Shown here: positions 22,721 to 33,839 of the stretch, in pieces
How positions within the stretch are numbered: position 1 is the first letter of the stretch
Layout: every line of letters starts with the position of its first letter
NCBI GenBank assembly: GCA_023052935.1
Contig: CM041298.1
Coordinates: 115,427,977-115,491,976 of the forward strand
Source: Piezodorus guildinii
Taxonomy: Eukaryota > Arthropoda > Insecta > Hemiptera > Pentatomidae
Reading direction: 5' to 3'
DNA length: 64,000 nt
Program-made: the position numbers and the translations under genes
The notes under the pieces: model-generated
Told to the model about the DNA's origin: nothing
The model's input: only the letters and a program-made list of their open reading frames with translations
The model's database searches: none

Positions 22721-22904
22721 AATTTCAGCAGTCAAATTAACCATACACCCTCAATGTAGTTGTGGGAAATACTTATTAAATGAAAAGAACTACAAATTCC
22801 CAATACTTATGACACTCACTCTAAAAATTTACTATTACTTAATGGTAGTCGAAATCATAATTTCAAAAATATCTTTAAAATAATCATATGTGAGTAAATC
22901 CCTT

Positions 22905-23797
22905 GCAATTTTTACTTTCACTTACGATATGTAATAAGGGAAAGTATTGCGATCGTGAAAATTTTCGAATTCCAGTTTTTATACATACGGAAATACACAT
23001 TTTAGGGTCCCCTGAGGCCAAATAACCAAGTCCCACAAAAAGGTCTGTGTGGTAACTCCCAGGCGGAAACAAAAGTCCAATGAAACTGAAATTTCATATT
23101 TAAGACAAATATATGCCCGAGATGTGACACAATCTTTTTCATCAAAATGAACTTACCAGAAGAGCTACTTTATCCCATGCATTTTGCACCTTTTTACGAT
23201 TTTATCAAAAACGGTTCTGACGATTTTGATTATGCTACATCAATGTAAAATTTAATGGGCTTTAACATCATGTAGGTTTCATTCTGATTAAAATAGTCTG
23301 ACTGGGCTTAAATGCCGACATTTTAAATTTTCTTCCCCAAAAGTACCTTTAATTTTGTAGATTCTATAAAAATAACCATATTCTCTTGTTAGCATTGATA
23401 AATAAAAGCTAAATATGTAAGTGTGTGAATTTGAAAAACAACTAAAGGAGAAAACTGAAAAAATCATTTTTTTAATGAAATTTTTTGTTTTTGAGCATAA
23501 GAACAGTAATGTACATCAATAATATACTGTTTGAAAGCTAAAGATTTTTGAAAAAATACTATCTTATACACAAGCTTTTAAAAGTTAATAGAGAGTGATG
23601 AAAGGCTGATAAAACTAACTGATTATTTTAGATAATAATTAATAGATTTTTTAATAAAACACATGTTTCTATAGAAATTCAATTTAATTAATGGTTTTGC
23701 TCATTTTTATCTCTTACTGTACTTGAAAATTCTTTAATCGATAGTAATAACGGAGGTAAGTGAAAGTTGTGTGTTGCCCGCACCAGATTTTTGTCTC
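22905..23797 (+). repeat. ACT repeat, nearly full
   Basis: Starts TTTTTACTTTCACTTACGAT and ends GGAGGTAAGTGAAAGTTGTG then TTGCCCGCACCAGATTTTT. All landmarks of the family are present, including GGAAAGTATTGCGATCGTGA and ACCAAGTCCCACAAAAAGGT. Confidence 0.82.
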
Positions 23798-24317
23798 TAA
23801 AACTCAAAATATAGTTAATTTTTATTACAATTAAGAATAGTTTGAATGAATAATTGTATTCTTAGGTTCCTTTAATTAAAATGATCCATTTCATTCAACT
23901 CATTTTATTTTCTAATTTTTTCTCCCTACGTTTCGGCTCTTTGCCATTCTCAAGGGATCTAAAAAAAACATTTATTTTAAAATTAAAAGATACACAACAT
24001 TATTTTTTACATTCTTATAAAGCAATTTACATACCTCTTTATACTCCATTATGCACTCTATATAATATATAAATATATATTTTGTCACAATTTAGTAAAA
24101 TAAAATTAAAACTATTACAGGCTGACCAGCCCTGTTCTGGTTGTTATCATCTACTGGATTAAAGAAATGTATTCCCTCACTCTTAACTATTGATATCGAA
24201 AACTAATATACACACATATATTGTTTTATTACCTCCTCCTCAGTCAAGTTTACATTTGTTTTCACAGCCAAAAACTTTTTCTTTTAAAATTCTTTAATAA
24301 ATTATTACCATACATAA

Positions 24318-24324
<7 letters not shown>

Positions 24325-24392
<68 letters not shown>
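24325..24392 (+). repeat. (CA)n microsatellite
   Basis: About 34 CA units inside the 3' non-coding part of the Penelope-like element. It creates two long artificial open frames (Thr-His and Cys-Val repeats) that are not genes. Confidence 0.95.
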
Positions 24393-24397
<5 letters not shown>

Positions 24398-24628
24398 ATA
24401 CAATACATATACATAAACACATAAACAAATATATTAATATTCAATTAAAAACAAATAATTCACTTAACCATTATAAATTAATTCCAAATATTATTCTCTT
24501 ATATTGTTATTTAAACTTTATTCAAGAAATTCAATTTATTTAAATTATATTACTTATTAATTTTGCTCAAAATCTCAGCATAATGATCATTCAAATTCTT
24601 TGTGTCCGTTTTGTAATTTATACTGTAG

Positions 24629-24886
24629 TTAATGTTGTTCTGATATATATATTGCCTCTAAAATTTTTCTTCTAAAATCATTGCTTTCTTTATGTACTAC
24701 CATAGTATTTTCAAAGTCAAATTGATGTTTTTTATTTATCACATGTTGTACTAAAGCAGTCTTATTACTATCTTTTTCTTTATTTTTAACATCATTTTGG
24801 TGTTGATACATCCTATCCTTCAAGAACTGCTTTGTTTCACCAATATATACTGCAGGACAATTCACACATGGTATTTTATATACCAT
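24629..24886 (-). CDS. Penelope-like GIY-YIG nuclease domain
   Basis: 85 codons without a stop. The domain starts VYKIPCVNCPAVYIGETKQF (the GIY-like and YIG motifs, with the Cys pair usual for this family), then LKDRMYQHQNDVKN with the conserved Arg and His, TALVQHVINKKHQFDFENT, and RRKILEAIYI carrying the Glu. Together these residues fit a GIY-YIG endonuclease that nicks target DNA for priming. It follows the reverse transcriptase, the expected order. The join to the reverse transcriptase frame crosses stop codons at about 24890-24985. The start given is the first Met in the open frame, not a real translation start. Confidence 0.8.
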   Translation of the reverse strand: MVYKIPCVNCPAVYIGETKQFLKDRMYQHQNDVKNKEKDSNKTALVQHVINKKHQFDFENTMVVHKESNDFRRKILEAIYISEQH

Positions 24887-24984
24887 TCCAGACTGAGAGT
24901 TTTTTTCTATTTTATCTTTTAGCTCACTATAATAAATTTTTTATTTTGTTTCTTGGTTTGAAGGCAAAAGTATATTCTTCCATA

Positions 24985-26002
24985 TCATATAATTTGAAGG
25001 ATTTTTTTAATTTCTTCAGAAAGTCCCTTTATATAATTGCAGCTTTGGAATTTTTGGGTTGTCTTTAATTTGTTTATTTTTTCACCATTGCTATTATTTT
25101 TATTTTTAGTTCTAATATTCAATTCCCATATGGTTTTTACTATTTTTTTGGGGTAAAAATTTTCTGAAAAATTTGAAAAAACCTTTTCTTTGACCTTATT
25201 TAATCTTTCATTATCTGTAATTGTGATAACTTTTTTGCAAAAATTGTTTACTATATTGTACTTCATATGATACGGATGACATGAAAAATAATTAAGAATT
25301 GGGGTTATTACAAGTTTCTTTTTGCATTCTGTGCTGATTATTTCCTTTTTTCTAATCAACATCATATCCAGAAATCTTAATTTGCCTTCTTTTTCTATTT
25401 CCATAGTAAACTTCAATCTTTCATGGTAATTATTAAGAGCTTTTAGAAAATCCCCTACTACATTCTTTTTTATTATGCAAAATATGTCATCTACATACTT
25501 TACTAATAGCTTTACTTTTATACCTGAATTTTCTAAAGCATTATTAATTAATCTTCATACCATACCTGACAAATATACCGATAAAACCCCACCCATTGGT
25601 AAACCAAATAATTGCCTATATATCTCCCCTTTATATTTGAAAATTCCATTTTCGCAGCAAAGTTTTATCCCTTCCAGAAATATTTTTTTGTTTTTTAATA
25701 TCAGTATCCAATTTTATTTCTTCCCATTTATCTTCTATTATTTTATACATTAATTTTAATGGAATATTTGTAAACAGAGATATTACATCATAGCTGACCA
25801 TAATTTCATCATCATCAATTTTTATATTATTAATTTTGCTTTTTACCTCCATAGCGTTTGCTACATCATATTCTTTACTTTTGTAAGAATTTTCGAAACT
25901 ATTTTTAAAATACTTTGATAAATTGTAAATTGGTCCATTTATTCCATTTACTATTGGTCTTAATGCTCTGTCCTCTTTATGCAGTTTTAACAATCCAAAC
26001 AT
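24985..26002 (-). pseudogene. Penelope-like reverse transcriptase, frame-broken
   Basis: The core reads in order on the minus strand: MFGLLKLHKEDRALRPIVNG (26000-25940), SYDVISLFTNIPL (about 25790-25750), GLPMGGVLSVYLSGMV (about 25610-25560), KYVDDIF (about 25500-25480, the catalytic Asp pair), then KFTMEIEKEGKLRFLDMMLI and the connector to 24985. These are the standard Penelope motifs. The frame changes near 25631 and between 25560 and 25416, so no full-length protein can be made. Confidence 0.82.
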
Positions 26003-26040
26003 TCTGGGAGGGTAACAATGTTTATTTATTAACTTTTTTG

Positions 26041-27003
26041 TTTGATTGTCTTCTATGAACTTATTCTTTTTAATTTTTCTACATATTGCTTTATTTGTTT
26101 ACCAATTTCGGGTAGTGGATCTGTTCTAAGCTTTCTATATGTGTTTTCTTCATGGAGAATATGTTTCATTTTATTATCATAATCTTCCCGTTTTATTATT
26201 GCCACTTTTTTAGTTTTATCAGATTTTATTATTAATAGATCAGAATTTTTCTTTTTAAATTTTATCAATGCTTCTAAATCCTCTTTTCACTTTTTAAATA
26301 CTTTATTTTCTTTATTACTTTTGTTTTTTAGGTTATCTATATAATTACCTATTTTTCTGATTATATTATTCCTTAAACTATTTTTATGATTATCACATGT
26401 ATCCATATTTCTGAGAATTGTTTCTAAATCAGTTATTAAAATAATAATGTCCTTCCTAATGTCTTTGGGAAATATATTCACATTTTCACCTAAACTCAAA
26501 ATATTAATGATATTATTTGGAATTTTTACATTAGTTAGATTTTCTACTAAATTCATTTTATGCAAATTTTCGTATCTGTTAACAATTTCAAACTCAGTAG
26601 ATTTCAAACAGAATCTAAACTTTGGATCAATATTATTACTAGAGACAAAGGTTTTGTTTAATTCTTTATTACTATTTTCTCTATTATATGGCTTATTAAT
26701 CTTTACTTTTATACTTCTTTTTAATTTATTCATTAATTTAATTTTATATTCATCCATTATTTTTTTCCTATTATCATTGATAAATTTTTCTATATTGTCT
26801 TTGTAATGAGGATATTGAGTTTTATAGAGTGCATAATGGAATATAAAGAGGTATGTAATTGCTTTATAAGAATGTAAAAAATAATGTTGTGTATCTTTTA
26901 ATTTTAAAATAAATGTTTTTTGTAGATCCCTTGAGAATGGCAAAGAGCCGAAACGTAAGGAGAAAAAATTAGAAAATAAAATGAGTTGAATGAAATGGAT
27001 CAT
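26041..27003 (-). pseudogene. Penelope-like N-terminal region
   Basis: A lysine- and asparagine-rich frame of 238 codons (26287-27003) is followed by another (26053-26268) containing LLIIKSDKTKKVAIIKREDY. That text resembles the conserved I.K.DK...V.... segment just before the reverse transcriptase of Penelope-like elements. The first Met at 27003 lies inside the terminal arm and is unlikely to be the real start; coding probably begins left of 26822. The boundary at 26269-26286 contains a stop. Confidence 0.6.
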
Positions 27004-27139
27004 TTTAATTAAAGGAACCTAAGAAATCAAAATATAGTCTTAATGATAATAATACCACTATTGCTTGAGTGAATTAAAGTTATATTTTGAATTTTACCGA
27101 TAAAATTTCAAAGGATTTAATCACATATTTGATTTAATA

Positions 27140-27240
27140 AAATTAAAATTAATATCTGCTATGTGGGATAGTTGAAGGCGCCATCTTTTGCTTATTAAGA
27201 AATGTTAGTTCTGAAATCTTCCAAAAGGTAGCGCAGCAGA
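27140..27240 (-). repeat. inverted pair member, right
   Basis: Reverse complement of 20041-20140 (CTGCGCTACCTTTTGGAAGA; GCAAAAGATGGCGCCTTCAA). Confidence 0.65.
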
Positions 27241-27359
27241 CACTATAGAGCACATTAGTTGCCTTTTATTTTTTATTATAATTTTTTTACATTATTTTAT
27301 AATAAGTTTCTTATTAACATAAATATGCTTTAATTTTTATGTCTCTAAATTCCCTTTTA

Positions 27360-28110
27360 TTTTTCAGGTTCGTAAAAATTAACCATTTAATGTTGTTCGG
27401 TAGAAAACGGGTAAAAATGTACTGTTCGAACGAATTTTATAACCAACTGCTGAGGAAAAGAGCAAGCATATTTTTTCAAGGTAAGTTTTATCATATTTTG
27501 TATACTTTATTATATTATATTGTTTGAACCTAACAATCCAAATTACCAAGTCCCACAAAATGATCTGTGTGTGTGGTAAGTTCAGCTCAAAAATTAAAAA
27601 CCTTAAAACTAAAATTCCATATGTAGAACAAGGATATGCCACGGGTATTTTAGCGGCTTTTTCACAAAAATCAACAAAAAAGAAGATACATTTTATTATG
27701 ATTATTAGATTAAATACCATTTTTTTTTAAATTTCACCCTCTAAAGTATCTTTAATTTTGTTAATTAAAAATAATCAACCAGTTCCACTTTTTGGCGCTG
27801 AAACAAAACGGGTAATTAAGAAATATGGAAGCATTCGATAGCCAACTGTAGGAGAAAACAGAATACATATTTTTATGGGTTAATTTTTTTATTTTTTTTT
27901 ATTGAAGTTCTTTTCTAGCCCAGTATTATATTGTAATTCAGCACTTTTACTGTTCTATTTATTGAATATATTGTAAAACTCAATGAAATATATTTTTTTT
28001 TATTATATATAATTTCCGTTTATAAAAACAATAATATGGATGTATATTATACCGTTGGAAAGATGATTTTTTTGAAAATGTTTGTGGTATACATTGGTGT
28101 AGAAGGTTAT
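27360..28110 (+). repeat. eroded ACT repeat pieces
   Basis: Several segments match ACT repeat landmarks out of register: AACGAATTTTATAACCAACT with GAGGAAAAGAG (27430-27470), ACCAAGTCCCACAAAATGAT (27545), TAAAGTATCTTTAATTTTGT (27742), TAGCCAACTGTAGGAGAAAA (27838), and TATACCGTTGGAAAG (28047). They read as two overlapping old copies. Confidence 0.55.
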
Positions 28111-28262
28111 TCAAATTGACGGATATAGCATAAGTTTAGGTCCCCGAAAAGGACTAATTTAGTATTTCAAAGGGTATGCCCGATTTTCATATTTTAAGGA
28201 CTGTTTTAATTTTTGTTTTTTTTCATTTTAAGTTAAAGTCGCCATTCTCGTTGAAAGGATTT

Positions 28263-28622
28263 GTAACAATTGAGACGTTGATTTCCAAAAAGTACTAAAG
28301 GACATTTTTTACAAAATTGATTTGTTTACATATTTGTATTCTCATCAATTAGTTATATCTAAATCTCCTATTTTGATTTTATCTAATGAACACCCAAGCC
28401 CTTTATAAACGCAATTTAGAAATCTAATTATTTTCTAAAGGAAATAATTACACATTTAATTTCGTTCCAAATTATACCAAAATATCTCATTTCATATCTT
28501 TAATATGATGTTATTAATATATAAAACATTTGATTAAATAAAAATCAATTGCTAATATATAAATATTTCGGTTGTAAAATCCAGATATAGTACCTTTTGG
28601 AAATCAACGTCTCAATTGACAC
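28263..28622. mobile_element. 360-bp miniature inverted-repeat element
   Basis: The left end CAATTGAGACGTTGATTTCC continues AAAAAGTACT, and the same text appears reversed at 28587-28620. No coding sequence. The arms may extend a little further outward. The class is not assigned because no clear target duplication was found. Confidence 0.5.
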
Positions 28623-29024
28623 TTATTGTAACCAGGATACGATTCAAAATGGAAGAGAACCTCCATTTTTGAATCGATTCTCCTTTTAAAAGGATACGAA
28701 TCTAAATAAATCACTGGTAACTAGGATTACCACGCTAAAAAGGACACTTTTTAATATAGAAACTCTCTTCCCATGCAAGAAGCTGTCCGAAATAACTTAA
28801 GTCTAACTTTCTATATTAGGGTGGGTGAGCTGGGTTTACGCCCGAAAAGGACTAATTTATTGAATGAAAATTATTGTTGTGTAACAATAATTTCCATTGT
28901 TGTAATTATTAATCTAAAAATAGATCTTTCCACGGAAACTAAATTAAATTATTTTAACTTTTAAATTATTCCAGATATTTTCACGGAAATCGAGGAAAAT
29001 GTTTATGAAACTTTTACATTAGTG

Positions 29025-29115
29025 ATTTATAATCTTTCTACATTAGCCTGATGATGACCAGCAATGGGGGTCGAAACGTTGGCAAAAAATAAACTGTTGA
29101 AACTACTAATTGTTT
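29025..29115 (+). other. Penelope-like end with hammerhead-like core
   Basis: CTGATGA at 29048-29054 and GAAAC at 29073-29077 flank a stem (GACC 29056-29059 with GGTC 29069-29072), matching the conserved hammerhead core and stem II. Downstream is AACGTTGGCAAAAAATAAAC, a terminal-repeat-like sequence. No full stem I/III and cleavage strand were assigned. Confidence 0.5.
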
Positions 29116-29634
29116 TCATTCACCGACCGCCACCCGGACTAATTTCCTTTTAGTATTCTCAACGGTCAACTAATTATATCCACTATGTTTTATAATCTTA
29201 AATTCATTTCAAGTAGTTAGTCAAAAAGTCAGATGTAGTCTAATATTTACAAGTAATATTGCTTATTTGACACGCTTTAGTGCTGCTGGTGTGAATCGAA
29301 TCGAAAATTTGCCGACAGTGTGTCATCAGAAAATTAATGGAAACTATTTTTGTAATATGTAACATTTGTCTCAAGAATCTGCCATTTAGAGTTACATTGT
29401 ACAAACAGTACCAATTTACCAATGTCTAAATGTACATAGATGTTTAAAAATAATTTTTTTAATAGTTTTTTTTTTTACTTTCTGTACTTGAATTTTACGT
29501 TCATTCGGAAACTCAGTTTCTTCCTGACTGGAAAAGCAATAAATTGTACAAAGATTTATACATTATACAAAGACAATATACATACCCATGATCTATTGTT
29601 TTTCTCAGTTAGGGAGAAAAAATAACACCATATT

Positions 29635-30531
29635 TTTACTTTCATTAACCTATAGATGAAATATATAGTAAGGAAAAGTATTGCGAACGTGAACATTTTC
29701 GAATTAGAGTATTTTCTAAAAAGTTTTCTGCGTATTTATGTGTATAATATCTTAGGAGCTTTTGTTGTTTATTTATTTAACGCCCCTTTATGCTACTATG
29801 GCTAATCGGACGATGGTACAGTGGGAGTCCTAAATTTCGCCTATCCAGGTTTTATTAGGATAGGGATCTTTAACGAGTACCTGACATCGGTTCGGGGTCA
29901 CCTTTTAACGTCCCCTCCGAAGGACGGCATAACTAAGGATTTTTACTTCCATTAAAAAATCCAAGGACCACCTGCGGGTTTGAACCTGTTATGCTAACCA
30001 CCCAGCTCATATGATCCCTGTTTTAGGAGCTTATATGCCTAAAATTTTACAACAAAATAAATGAAAAGGAGATCCACGTCATACTATACATGTTGCATTT
30101 TTTTAAGAATTTCTCAAACTCAAAGGATATCTATTAAACTGTATATGGATGTGAAATCAAATGCGCATTAATATCATGCCATTTTCATTTTTATCAAAGT
30201 AGTTTGACAGGGCTTAAATATCGATATTTAAATTTTTTTCCTCCAAAGTACCTTCAATTTTATTGATTCGAAAAAATAACCAAACCATCTTGTTAGCAAT
30301 GACAAAAAACGGTAAAATATGCAAGTTGAACTAATTTGATAACCAAATGAAGGAGAAGAGAGCAAATATATTATTAGATTTTTTGTTGTTCAATATAGGT
30401 AAATAATATCCGTTGGAAAACTTAAGAGTTTTAAAAAATATTATCTTATACACAAGCTTGTAAAATTAAGAGTGATGAAAAGCGGAAAAAACTAACTGAT
30501 TGTTTTAGATAATAATATAATACATTTTTAT
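29635..30531 (+). repeat. ACT repeat, outer copy (left part)
   Basis: Starts TTTTACTTTCATTAACCTAT. It is interrupted by a SINE-C (29763-30022) with 10-bp duplications and again at about 30531 by another ACT repeat, after which its sequence resumes (AACATATGCTTCGATAAAAA near 31358). Confidence 0.7.
29763..30022 (-). mobile_element. SINE-C inserted in ACT repeat
   Basis: A full-length minus-strand copy: B box GGTTCAAACCCGCAGG, ATGCCGTCCTTCGGAGGGGA, AAACCTGGATAGGCGAAATT and the tail. The host sequence TTAGGAGCTT is duplicated at 29752-29761 and 30023-30032, so this is a genuine retrotransposition event. Confidence 0.85.
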
Positions 30532-31352
30532 TTTCACTTACTAGATATAGTAAGGGAAAGTATTGCGATCGTGAAAATGATCGAATTCCAGTTTTCAATG
30601 GAAATACACGTTTTAGGGTCCCCTGAGTCCAAATAACCAAGTCCTGGAAAAAGGTTTGTGTGTGTCCGTGTGTGGTAACTCCCGGGCGGAAACGATAAGT
30701 GCAATGAAACTGCAATTTCATATTTCTAACAAATATACCCCAGAGACGTTACAAAACCTTTTTCATTAAAATGAGCTTACTAGAAGAGCCACTTTATACC
30801 CATGCATTTTGCACCTTTTTTAGATTTTCTCGAATTTTGATTAAAATCGCTATATCGTTGTAAAATTTAATAGGCTTAAACATCATGTAGGTTTCATTCT
30901 GATTAAAATGGTCTTACAGGGCTTAAATGCCGATATTTTTAATTATTTCTTACCCTAAAGTACCTTTAATTTTGTAGATTCTATAAAACTAACTAAATTA
31001 TCTTGTTAGCATTGGTAAATAACCGCTAAATATGTAAGTTGTGCGAATTTAAAAAACAACTATAGGAGAAAACTGAAGAAAATATTTTTTAATACAATTT
31101 TTTTATTTTGAACATAGCAACAGTAATATACACTTATAATAACCGTTGGAAAGCTAAAGATTTTAGAAAAAAAATATTAACTAATACACATGAGCTTGTA
31201 AAAGTTAATAAAGAGTAATGAAAAGCCGATAAAAATAACTGATTCTTTAATAGTTTCACGTGGTTTTATCTTTAAGTGTATTTGAAAATTTTTTCATTGA
31301 TTTTAAAAATGGAGGACAGTGATAGTCTTGTGTTGCCCGCACCAGATCTTTT
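30526..31352 (+). repeat. ACT repeat, inner copy
   Basis: Begins TTTTCACTTACTAGATATAG and ends TTGCCCGCACCAGATCTTTT. It sits inside an older ACT repeat at the A/T-rich site ATTTTTTAATA, showing that the family inserted into its own copies. Confidence 0.75.
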
Positions 31353-31560
31353 AATATAACATATGCTTCGATAAAAATTCTTATACACAAAGTTGAAGAA
31401 GGTAATGAAGAGAGATGAAAAACCGATAAAAACTAACTGATTGTTGTAGGTAATAATTTCTATTGTTAGATTATTTAACCTAAAACACATATTTTCATGG
31501 AAACTCAAGATGATTTTCTGACATTTTGGTTTATTATTTTCAACAATCAACCTTTGTATT
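31353..31560 (+). repeat. ACT repeat, resumed outer copy
   Basis: Continues the outer copy (ATAAAAATTC) and then repeats the TTATACACAAAGTTG...GATTGTTGTAGGTAATAATT segment, so a small tandem overlap exists. Confidence 0.45.
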
Positions 31561-31713
31561 CGAAAAAAAAAAAAAAAAAAAATTAACCCAATCCCATCAA
31601 AATTGAATGTACCTAAACGTTTCAGGATAGGTAGAATCCGAATACTGAATAGAAAAAAAGTCGTTTGCCCACTGTTCAAATAAATAAATGCCCAAAACAA
31701 ATACAACGAAATT

Positions 31714-32003
31714 AGGGATCACTTGTAGCTGGGTGGCTAGCATAACAGTTTCCTATGCCAAACATCACGGGTTCAAACCCGCAGATGGTCCTAGGATTTT
31801 TAACGGTAGTAAAAAATCCTTAGTTATGCCGTCCTTCGAAGGGGACGTAGGAAGGTGGTCCCGAACCTGTGCGATGTTAGGTACTCATTAAAGATCCCTA
31901 TCCTAATAAAACCTGGATGGGTAAAATTTAGGACTTCCACTGTAGCATCGTCCGATTAGTCATAGTAGCATAAAGGGACTTTAATTAAATAAACAAACAA
32001 ACA
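31714..32003 (+). mobile_element. SINE-C, best copy
   Basis: The head AGGGATCACTTGTAGCTGGG is followed by B box GGGTTCAAACCCGCAGA and the full body: ATGCCGTCCTTCGAAGGGGA, TGCGATGTTAGGTACTC, AAACCTGGATGGGTAAAATT, then an (AAAC)n tail. The A box is one base off consensus. Confidence 0.8.
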
Positions 32004-32149
32004 ACGAAATTCATCAAACGTTCTACAAAACGAAAAAAGAAGCACTGAATTCGGTTTAGAAATATAGCCTTTTGGAATTGGGAGTGGCGATAGACTATTT
32101 TCCTTTAAATTATTTCTTGCTTTTCATATAAACAGCTAACCTTTATAAA

Positions 32150-32300
32150 AATGTTTACCCTAATATAGCTTTTTGGAAATAATGAACCATTGTCTAATAA
32201 TTTGCAGTTTTTTTTCTAGTCTAACTTAATTTAAGGTTCTTCAGATGATGTTAACAACGGAAGTAAGTGAAAGTCGTGTGTTGCGCGCACTATATTTATT
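32150..32300 (+). repeat. ACT repeat end fragment
   Basis: Ends AACGGAAGTAAGTGAAAGTC then GTGTGTTGCGCGCAC, the right terminus of the family, with eroded sequence before it. Confidence 0.5.
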
Positions 32301-32319
32301 TTTTGTATAGCGTAGTTGT

Positions 32320-32785
32320 TATAAAAAATTCTCAGGGATGATTTAGGATTTACCTATCATTTCTACTGAATTACATTCCAAAAATGCCATCTCACCTCGG
32401 TAGTGAACAAGGGATTCTTCTCTAGCAGATGGCATGGGAATGATATACCGTGTAATACGAAGAATGTCTACCATATGCCTATTACAAGAGACTCAGATTT
32501 TTACCCTACCCCAACCGATCCATAGTTTAGTTCTCCTGTTCCTCACTGATTAATTGTAATCAGACTGGAAAGAACAGCCGTACGAAGAGGTATTATTTTG
32601 GGAGAATCTCTTCAAAAGGATTCTTTCTTGAATAACGGTTCATAACAAGGGACCTTCATTTAGAAAACATGTTCCGAAGATTTCTAGGAAATTATTGTAT
32701 AATGTTACTACCTAGAAACTTGTTATCGTAACAGGAGTATGTCATTAAAACATGTGAGTAAAAGAAATAAAAGATTTTTTTTTTT
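32320..32785. other. unassigned, less AT-rich stretch
   Basis: Contains segments such as TGCCATCTCACCTCGGTAGT and TCTCTAGCAGATGGCATGGG with higher GC than its surroundings. No repeat match, open frame or paired structure was found. Confidence 0.3.
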
Positions 32786-32788
32786 AAC

Positions 32789-32930
32789 TAATTGAGCACT
32801 TTCCTCATCTAATTATTACGTTAACAATAAATAAATGTTGTCTACGTTTTGGGGTTTTCGCCCCATTTTCAAGAATCATATAAAATCACTAAAATAAATA
32901 AATTTAGTGAAATGTCAAACAAATTAAAAG
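32789..32930. repeat. Penelope-like terminal fragment (also captured at 35360-35501)
   Basis: Holds CTACGTTTTGGGGTTTTCGC, the minus-strand form of a GGGG/CCCC stem followed by AAAACGTAG. The entire 142-bp segment reappears almost unchanged inside the mariner at 35270-36420. Confidence 0.65.
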
Positions 32931-32932
32931 TA

Positions 32933-33648
32933 TTGGATTGTGTCACCGTATTCAAGGTAAAGGATTTTTATTAAAAATGCGATATGAAAACAAGATAATT
33001 GTATTGTATGTATAACGTGACACCAACTTTTTATCCCCGAACTGAAAAACACTTAGCTTTGAAGTGAAACAAAATCTGAAAACGCACTTTTCACTTGATC
33101 ATCATTTTCAAAAAGTTTGACAACTTTGACGAAGTTGTCTAAATTCCTGAACAGGTGGTAATCTGTTGGAGACAAGTCGGGAGAATATGGTGGGTGCGGA
33201 AGAACTTCGTAGCCCAGTTCTTTCAATTTTTGCACGGTATGCTTTGAAACATGGGGTCTTGCTGCCGCTCAGTGAGATCATGATAAATGTCTCGGGGCAA
33301 GTTTTCCAAGTCGGTATCCCCAGCTGAAAACTTAGCAAACCAACGGCGAATGGTCCGTTCAATAACACTCCCTTCCCCAAACGCCTTGCAAATATTTCTA
33401 GCGGCCTCAGCTGCTGAATGACCGACTTTAAACTCGTACAAAAATATTACTCGAAAATCGCGTGTTTCCATGTTCATATTTGGAGGTATACTAAAAAGTG
33501 GGTAATTGATTGGGAAGCTAATATTTATAATACAAAGATAGAGGATTAGTAACTGTTTACCTTAAATATGTAAACATTTGGAAGAACATAACAGAGACCT
33601 GCAAAATCCTTTATGTATTTTAGAAACATTTCATGTGAAACAACCCAA
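32933..33648 (-). mobile_element. mariner-2a, cecropia-type, deleted
   Basis: A 716-bp element with TA on both sides (32931-32932, 33649-33650). The ends are TTGGATTGTGTCACC and, on the right, the reverse complement of TTGGGTTGTTTCACATGAAA. On the minus strand it encodes the N-terminal helix-turn-helix (VIFLYEFKVGHSAAEAARNI, TIRRWFAKFSAGDTDLENLP) and the C-terminal YSPDLSPTDYHLFRNLDNF. Compared with mariner-2b it lacks a further piece between LPR and LTE, and both lack the first two catalytic Asp motifs. It cannot make a transposase. Confidence 0.82.
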
Positions 33649-33748
33649 TAAGAATTTTAATACATACATCTAACTGTAAAAATGTAAAAAATATTAATAC
33701 AACAGCCTTATCATACCATAGTATCTATAGTATAGTAGTATTATATAT

Positions 33749-33749
<1 letters not shown>

Positions 33750-33831
<82 letters not shown>
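33750..33831 (+). repeat. (AT)n then (ATGT)n microsatellite
   Basis: A long AT run changes into ATGT repeats at about 33804. Confidence 0.95.
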
Positions 33832-33839
33832 TTGGTCTA

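Larger units (their letters stand above)
20193..22821. mobile_element. Tc1-like terminal repeat pair, no transposase seen
   Basis: The left end CAGTGAGTGTCAAAAGTATT (20193) and the right end ATTCCCAATACTTATGACAC (ending 22821) are inverted copies, with TA on the outside at both ends. The ends fit the Tc1 style (CAGTG...CAAAAGT.TTGG). A second left end at 20668 and a weaker right end near 22279 suggest a duplication or nested copy. Between them lie an RTE-like LINE tail, a SINE-B and a hairpin, but no Tc1 transposase frame. Confidence 0.6.
23861..27021 (-). mobile_element. Penelope-like element with inverted terminal arms
   Basis: A nearly complete Penelope-like retroelement transcribed on the minus strand. 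Arms of about 200 bp (23861-24060 and 26822-27021) are inverted copies of each other: TTAGGTTCCTTTAATTAAAA at the left and its reverse complement at the right, through TACGTTTCGGCTCTTTGCCA. Coding order on the minus strand is an N-terminal region, reverse transcriptase with SYDVISLFTNIP, GLPMGGVLSV and YVDD, and a GIY-YIG nuclease. This is the hallmark architecture of EN+ Penelope-like elements. Frames are broken in several places, so it is probably inactive. Confidence 0.85.

Noticed and set aside
24221..24444. Open frames rich in Thr-His or Cys-Val
   Set aside because: They are translations of a CA microsatellite in the Penelope-like element's non-coding part.
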